DNA of 64,000 bases, from the NCBI RefSeq assembly GCF_947503795.1, contig NZ_CANNEZ010000001.1, forward strand, positions 1,417,001 through 1,481,000. Direction: 5' to 3'. A model generated the notes under the pieces. The model made no database searches, was not told where the DNA came from, and saw only the letters and a list, made by a program, of their open reading frames with translations. Every line of letters begins with the position of its first letter. Position 1 is the first letter of the stretch. Position numbers and translations under genes: made by a program. Shown in pieces: positions 60,904 through 64,000 of this stretch. Source of the stretch: an uncultured Jannaschia sp. GTDB lineage: Bacteria > Pseudomonadota > Alphaproteobacteria > Rhodobacterales > Rhodobacteraceae.

Positions 60904-62279
60904 CCGACGATCCGCGCATCAACGACGAGCTGGCCGCTTGGGATCGCGACAACCTGCTGCACCCGGCGACCCACACCGCGATGCATGCGCGCGGCGAGAG
61001 CCCGACGCGGATCGTCACGCGCGGCGAAGGGTCCTGGATCGAGGATCGCGACGGCAACCGGATGCTGGACGCCTTCGCAGGTCTCTACTGCGTCAATGTC
61101 GGCTATGGGCGTACGAAGATCGCCGACGCCATCGCCAAGCAGGCCCACGAGATGGCCTATTACCACGCCTATGCCGGCACCGCGTCCGAGCCCGCGATCC
61201 GGCTGGCGAAGATGGTGATGGACCGCGCGCCCGACCACATGGCCCGGGTCTATTTCGGCCTGTCTGGGTCGGATGCGAACGAGACGAACATCAAGCTCGC
61301 CTGGCATTACCAGATCCTGCGCGGCAAGCCCGAGAAGACCAAGATCATCAGCCGCTGGCGGGGCTATCACGGCTCGGGTCTGGTCTCGGGCTCGCTGACG
61401 GGGCTGAAGGGCTATCACGAGCGGTTCAACCTGCCGCTCCAAGGATTCCTGCACACCGAGACGCCGCATTACCTGCGCCGTCCCGATGCGGACATGAACG
61501 CGGCGGATCACGTCGACTGGCTGATCGGCGAGCTGGAGGCGCTGATCGCGCGCGAGGGGCCCGACACCATCGCGGCCTTCGTCGGTGAGCCGATCATGGG
61601 CACGGGCGGGATCATTCCGCCGCCCGAGGGCTACTGGGCGCGCGTGCAGGAGGTGCTGGCGCGCCACGACATTCTGCTGATCGCCGACGAGGTGGTCACG
61701 GGCTTCGGTCGCATGGGAACGATGTTCGGCTCGGACCACTACGGCCTGAAGCCCGATTTCATGACGATCGCCAAGGGCCTGACCTCCGCCTATGCGCCGC
61801 TTTCGGGATCGATCATCGGGGATCGCGTCTTCAAGGTGCTGATGGATGGCAGCGACGAATTCGGGCCGCTCTATCATGGCTGGACCTATTCGGCGCACCC
61901 GGTCTCGGCGGCGGCGGGCATCGCCACGCTGGAGCTGGTGGACGAGATGGACCTCGTGGCCAACGCGGGACGGATGGGCCCTTACCTCCTGGAGCGGCTG
62001 ACCGAGGCCGCGGCGGACCATCCGAACGTGGCCGAAGTGCGCGGCGACGGCCTGCTGGTCGCGGTCGAGTTGATGGAGGACGTGGGCGCGCGGACTTGGT
62101 TCCCGACCGCCAGCGTGGCCCCGAAGGTCTCGGCGGCGATGCTGTCGCGCGGTGTGATCGGGCGGGCGATGCCGCAATCGGACATTCTTGGCTTCTCACC
62201 ACCCCTCTCGGTCACGCGCGAGGAGATCGACATCATCGCGGACACGCTGCGGGCGGCCTTGTGGGAGGTGCTGCCCTGA
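60900..62279 (+). CDS. Class III aminotransferase (omega-amino-acid:pyruvate type)
   Basis: This 459-residue PLP aminotransferase has Lys292 ([13 protein letters not shown]) as the Schiff-base lysine and Asp263 ([14 protein letters not shown]) for the PLP nitrogen. [17 protein letters not shown] is the cofactor phosphate block. The N-terminal [14 protein letters not shown] is typical of the omega-amino-acid/putrescine/taurine-pyruvate group, so it transfers a terminal amine to pyruvate. It overlaps both neighbours and belongs to the operon that begins at 54244. Confidence 0.92.
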   Translation: MTDDPRINDELAAWDRDNLLHPATHTAMHARGESPTRIVTRGEGSWIEDRDGNRMLDAFAGLYCVNVGYGRTKIADAIAKQAHEMAYYHAYAGTASEPAIRLAKMVMDRAPDHMARVYFGLSGSDANETNIKLAWHYQILRGKPEKTKIISRWRGYHGSGLVSGSLTGLKGYHERFNLPLQGFLHTETPHYLRRPDADMNAADHVDWLIGELEALIAREGPDTIAAFVGEPIMGTGGIIPPPEGYWARVQEVLARHDILLIADEVVTGFGRMGTMFGSDHYGLKPDFMTIAKGLTSAYAPLSGSIIGDRVFKVLMDGSDEFGPLYHGWTYSAHPVSAAAGIATLELVDEMDLVANAGRMGPYLLERLTEAAADHPNVAEVRGDGLLVAVELMEDVGARTWFPTASVAPKVSAAMLSRGVIGRAMPQSDILGFSPPLSVTREEIDIIADTLRAALWEVLP

Positions 62280-63172
62280 ACCCCGACGCGCCCTGGACCA
62301 CGCCCGAAGCCGAGTGGCGCCGCGATGTCGAGCGCGTCCGCGCGGGTCGGCGGTTGGCCCCGGATCGCTGGCCCGACGGCGCGCGCTGCGCCTTTGCGCT
62401 GTCCTTCGATTGCGATCACGAGACGTTCGAGCTGGGCGCCGGGCGCGCGGCCATCGGGCGACTGGCCTGGGGCGAGTTCGGGCGACGGGCGGGCCTGCCT
62501 CGTGTGCTGGCCACTCTTACCCGCCACGACGTGCGCGCGACGATGTTCCTGCCCGCCGTCGCCGGCCTGATCGACCCGGGCGCCGTCGCCGCGCTGACCG
62601 GTCCCGGCCACGAGGTCGGCGTCCACGGCTGGATCCACGAGAACAATTCGAAGCTCGATCGCGACACCGAACGCGAGCTGATGATCCGCGCCCGCGATGC
62701 CCTGCGCGAGATGACGGGGACGGAGCCGGTCGGCCACCGCGCCGCGAATTGGGACCTGAGCGCGAACACGGTGGAGTTGGTGGCGGAGCTGGGATTTGCC
62801 TATGACAGCTCGCTCATGGCCGACGACACCTGCTACGAGCTGCTGTCCGACGGCACGCCCACCGGCGTGGTTGAGATCCCCGTCGACTGGGTGCGCGACG
62901 ATGCAGTTTACCTTCTGTTCAACCGCGACCCGCCGACCCGGCCCTGGACGCCGCCCGAGGCCGTCTTCGACATCTTCCGCCGCGAATTCGACGCGGCCTT
63001 CGACGAGGGCGGGCTCTGCCAGCTTGTCATGCATCCCTTCGTGATCGGCTACCGCTCGAGGATCTGGATCCTCGACGAGTTGATTGCCCACGCGAAATCG
63101 CGCGGCGCGGTCTGGTTCCCGACCCATGCGGAGCTGGCCGCCTGGGTCACGTCGGACGCCGCCTACGCCTGA
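62261..63172 (+). CDS. Polysaccharide-deacetylase-fold amidohydrolase (PuuE/PgdA-like)
   Basis: This protein of about 303 residues has the NodB-fold metal site: Asp50 and Asp52 in LSFDCDHE and His122-x3-His126 in HGWIHE. It lacks a signal peptide, so a cytoplasmic small-molecule role like cofactor-independent allantoinase (PuuE) or an N-deacylase is likely. The start is uncertain. GTG 62261 has no ribosome-binding site; a CTG at 62276 forms CTGA with the aminotransferase stop and has GGGAGGTG at the right spacing. It ends the operon and overlaps the convergent GAF gene by ten bases. Confidence 0.85.
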   Translation: MGGAALNPDAPWTTPEAEWRRDVERVRAGRRLAPDRWPDGARCAFALSFDCDHETFELGAGRAAIGRLAWGEFGRRAGLPRVLATLTRHDVRATMFLPAVAGLIDPGAVAALTGPGHEVGVHGWIHENNSKLDRDTERELMIRARDALREMTGTEPVGHRAANWDLSANTVELVAELGFAYDSSLMADDTCYELLSDGTPTGVVEIPVDWVRDDAVYLLFNRDPPTRPWTPPEAVFDIFRREFDAAFDEGGLCQLVMHPFVIGYRSRIWILDELIAHAKSRGAVWFPTHAELAAWVTSDAAYA

Positions 63173-63645
63173 AGCGCCGCGATCCGGTCGAGGGCACGCG
63201 CGGCGAAGGAGATCAGGGCCTCGGCCTCGGCCACGACCTCCGGCGGGTAGCTGCCCTCGGCATCGAGGATGTTCACCGTCGCTCCGACCGTCCCGCCCCG
63301 GACGACCGGCAGGTTGACCACCGCGCCGCAGCCCAGCGACCCGATCAGCGCGTGGTCGGGAAAGACTTGCGCGATCTCCGCCAATGTCTGCGCCACGAAG
63401 ACTTCGCCATCGGTCACGACGCGGGCGAACCAGTCATTCATCTCAATCGGCTTGGTCCCCGAGGTCGGATAGGCCTCCGGATGGCTGGTGAAGGCGCGTC
63501 GCGCCTCCATCGCATCGAGGTCCACCGTCATGATCGTGAAGAGCCGGGCCGGCACGCGGGCGCGGGTCAAGGCCATCAGCGCGGCATAGGCGTCGTCGGG
63601 CGTGGTCGCCTTGGACAAGGCGGTGTCGAAGGCGTCAGGCTGCAT
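63163..63645 (-). CDS. GAF-domain protein
   Basis: This 160-residue protein is a single GAF domain, with [21 protein letters not shown] in the first strands, [15 protein letters not shown] and [29 protein letters not shown] in the core. No output domain is attached. GAF domains bind small ligands or act as sensors. The gene lies in front of a peptide-type ABC ATPase gene on the same strand with an 11-base overlap, and its start follows GGAGGGG. The role is unknown. Confidence 0.84.
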   Translation of the reverse strand: MQPDAFDTALSKATTPDDAYAALMALTRARVPARLFTIMTVDLDAMEARRAFTSHPEAYPTSGTKPIEMNDWFARVVTDGEVFVAQTLAEIAQVFPDHALIGSLGCGAVVNLPVVRGGTVGATVNILDAEGSYPPEVVAEAEALISFAARALDRIAALQA

Positions 63646-64000
63646 CGAACCCCTCCGCTCCGCCGGACGCGGAATAGAGCTCACGGGCATAGGGATCGGT
63701 GAAGGCGCCGTCGTGCAGGGCCGATGACAGCGCCACCTCGACCACGCGGCCATGGCGCATCACGGCCAGCCGGTCGCACATGAACCCCACCACGTGCAGG
63801 TTATGCGTCACCATCAGGTAGGTCAGGTTACGTTCGCGCCGCAACCGCTTCAGAAGGTTCAGGATTTCCGCCTGGACTGAGACGTCCAGCGCCGAGGTCG
63901 GCTCGTCCAGCAGCAGCACCTTCGGCTCCAGCATCAGGGCGCGGGCGATGGCCACGCGCTGGCGCTGCCCGCCCGAAAGCTGGTGCGGGAAGCGGAACCG
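63635..64000 (-). CDS. Peptide/nickel-type ABC transporter ATPase, 3' part
   Basis: This is the C-terminal 121 codons of an oligopeptide/dipeptide-type ATPase; the frame is open to the right edge. It has the signature [17 protein letters not shown], Walker [16 protein letters not shown] and the switch His in MVTHNLHV. The C-terminal [12 protein letters not shown] is the usual DppD/OppF-type end. Only the 3' end is visible, so length and start cannot be judged. It lies directly upstream of the GAF gene in one operon. Confidence 0.9.
   Translation of the reverse strand, partial: RFRFPHQLSGGQRQRVAIARALMLEPKVLLLDEPTSALDVSVQAEILNLLKRLRRERNLTYLMVTHNLHVVGFMCDRLAVMRHGRVVEVALSSALHDGAFTDPYARELYSASGGAEGFDAA

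Noticed and set aside
1-64000. Mobile elements, integrases, tRNA genes and attachment sites
   Set aside because: I found no transposase or integrase motif, no tRNA cloverleaf and no flanking direct repeats around the catabolic island, so I make no claim of recent transfer.

Overview
The window is visibly GC-rich and gene-dense. It looks like the chromosome of a marine-type Rhodobacteraceae (roseobacter-like alphaproteobacterium). The evidence is an ispDF fusion next to dusB (nifR3), an AglEFGAK alpha-glucoside cluster with a LacI-type repressor, a heterotetrameric sarcosine oxidase (soxBDAG) and a ccmI-ruvX-DUF1289 string. I see no rRNA, tRNA, CRISPR, insertion sequence or phage gene. No gene-free stretch exceeds 300 bases; the longest are 12491-12705, 27260-27469, 986-1176 and 54075-54243.

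Layout. 1-4.3 kb is housekeeping: dusB (cut by the window edge), ispDF, pgpA, pncC/cinA-C, a Coq10/RatA-type START protein and hpt. 4.3-6.0 kb is a 12-segment membrane protein built from three repeats. 6.0-16.1 kb is alpha-glucoside uptake and breakdown: the ABC genes aglE, aglF, aglG and aglK, the glucosidase aglA, the repressor aglR, a GH1 beta-glucosidase and glucokinase. Two AglR-type operators flank the divergent aglE/aglR promoter region. 16.1-22 kb holds an Atm1-type exporter, a LysM protein with a 20-residue repeat array, a LOG-family hydrolase, a host-attachment-family protein with a small partner, and superoxide dismutase. 22-27.3 kb is the sarcosine oxidase operon, with an extra 54-residue membrane protein between soxB and soxD. 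27.5-31.3 kb holds ccmI, ruvX, a DUF1289 protein, a TauE/SafE permease and dusA.

31.4-63.2 kb is an accessory catabolic island of about 30 genes in several divergent operons. It contains a polar-amino-acid-type ABC transporter with GST, SDR, proline-racemase-like and two SnoaL-like genes. It also has an aldo/keto reductase-RidA fusion, an AcoX-like kinase, and a diverged two-subunit glycine-decarboxylase (P-protein)-like pair without H, T or L partners. Three FAD amine/imino-acid oxidase genes, two DapA-type lyases, an Old Yellow Enzyme, a TIM-barrel isomerase, five SDRs, a gulonate-3-dehydrogenase-like enzyme, a class III aminotransferase and a polysaccharide-deacetylase-fold amidohydrolase complete the set, with a second ABC transporter of the sugar type. 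One IclR-type regulator sits inside it.

I found the same short element, TGTGCG-N5-(C/T)GAAC, in five of the promoter regions, and its half-sites rearranged in a sixth. I read the island as one regulon for an amino-acid- or amino-sugar-like compound that I cannot name. The right edge holds a GAF protein and the start of a peptide-type ABC transporter.
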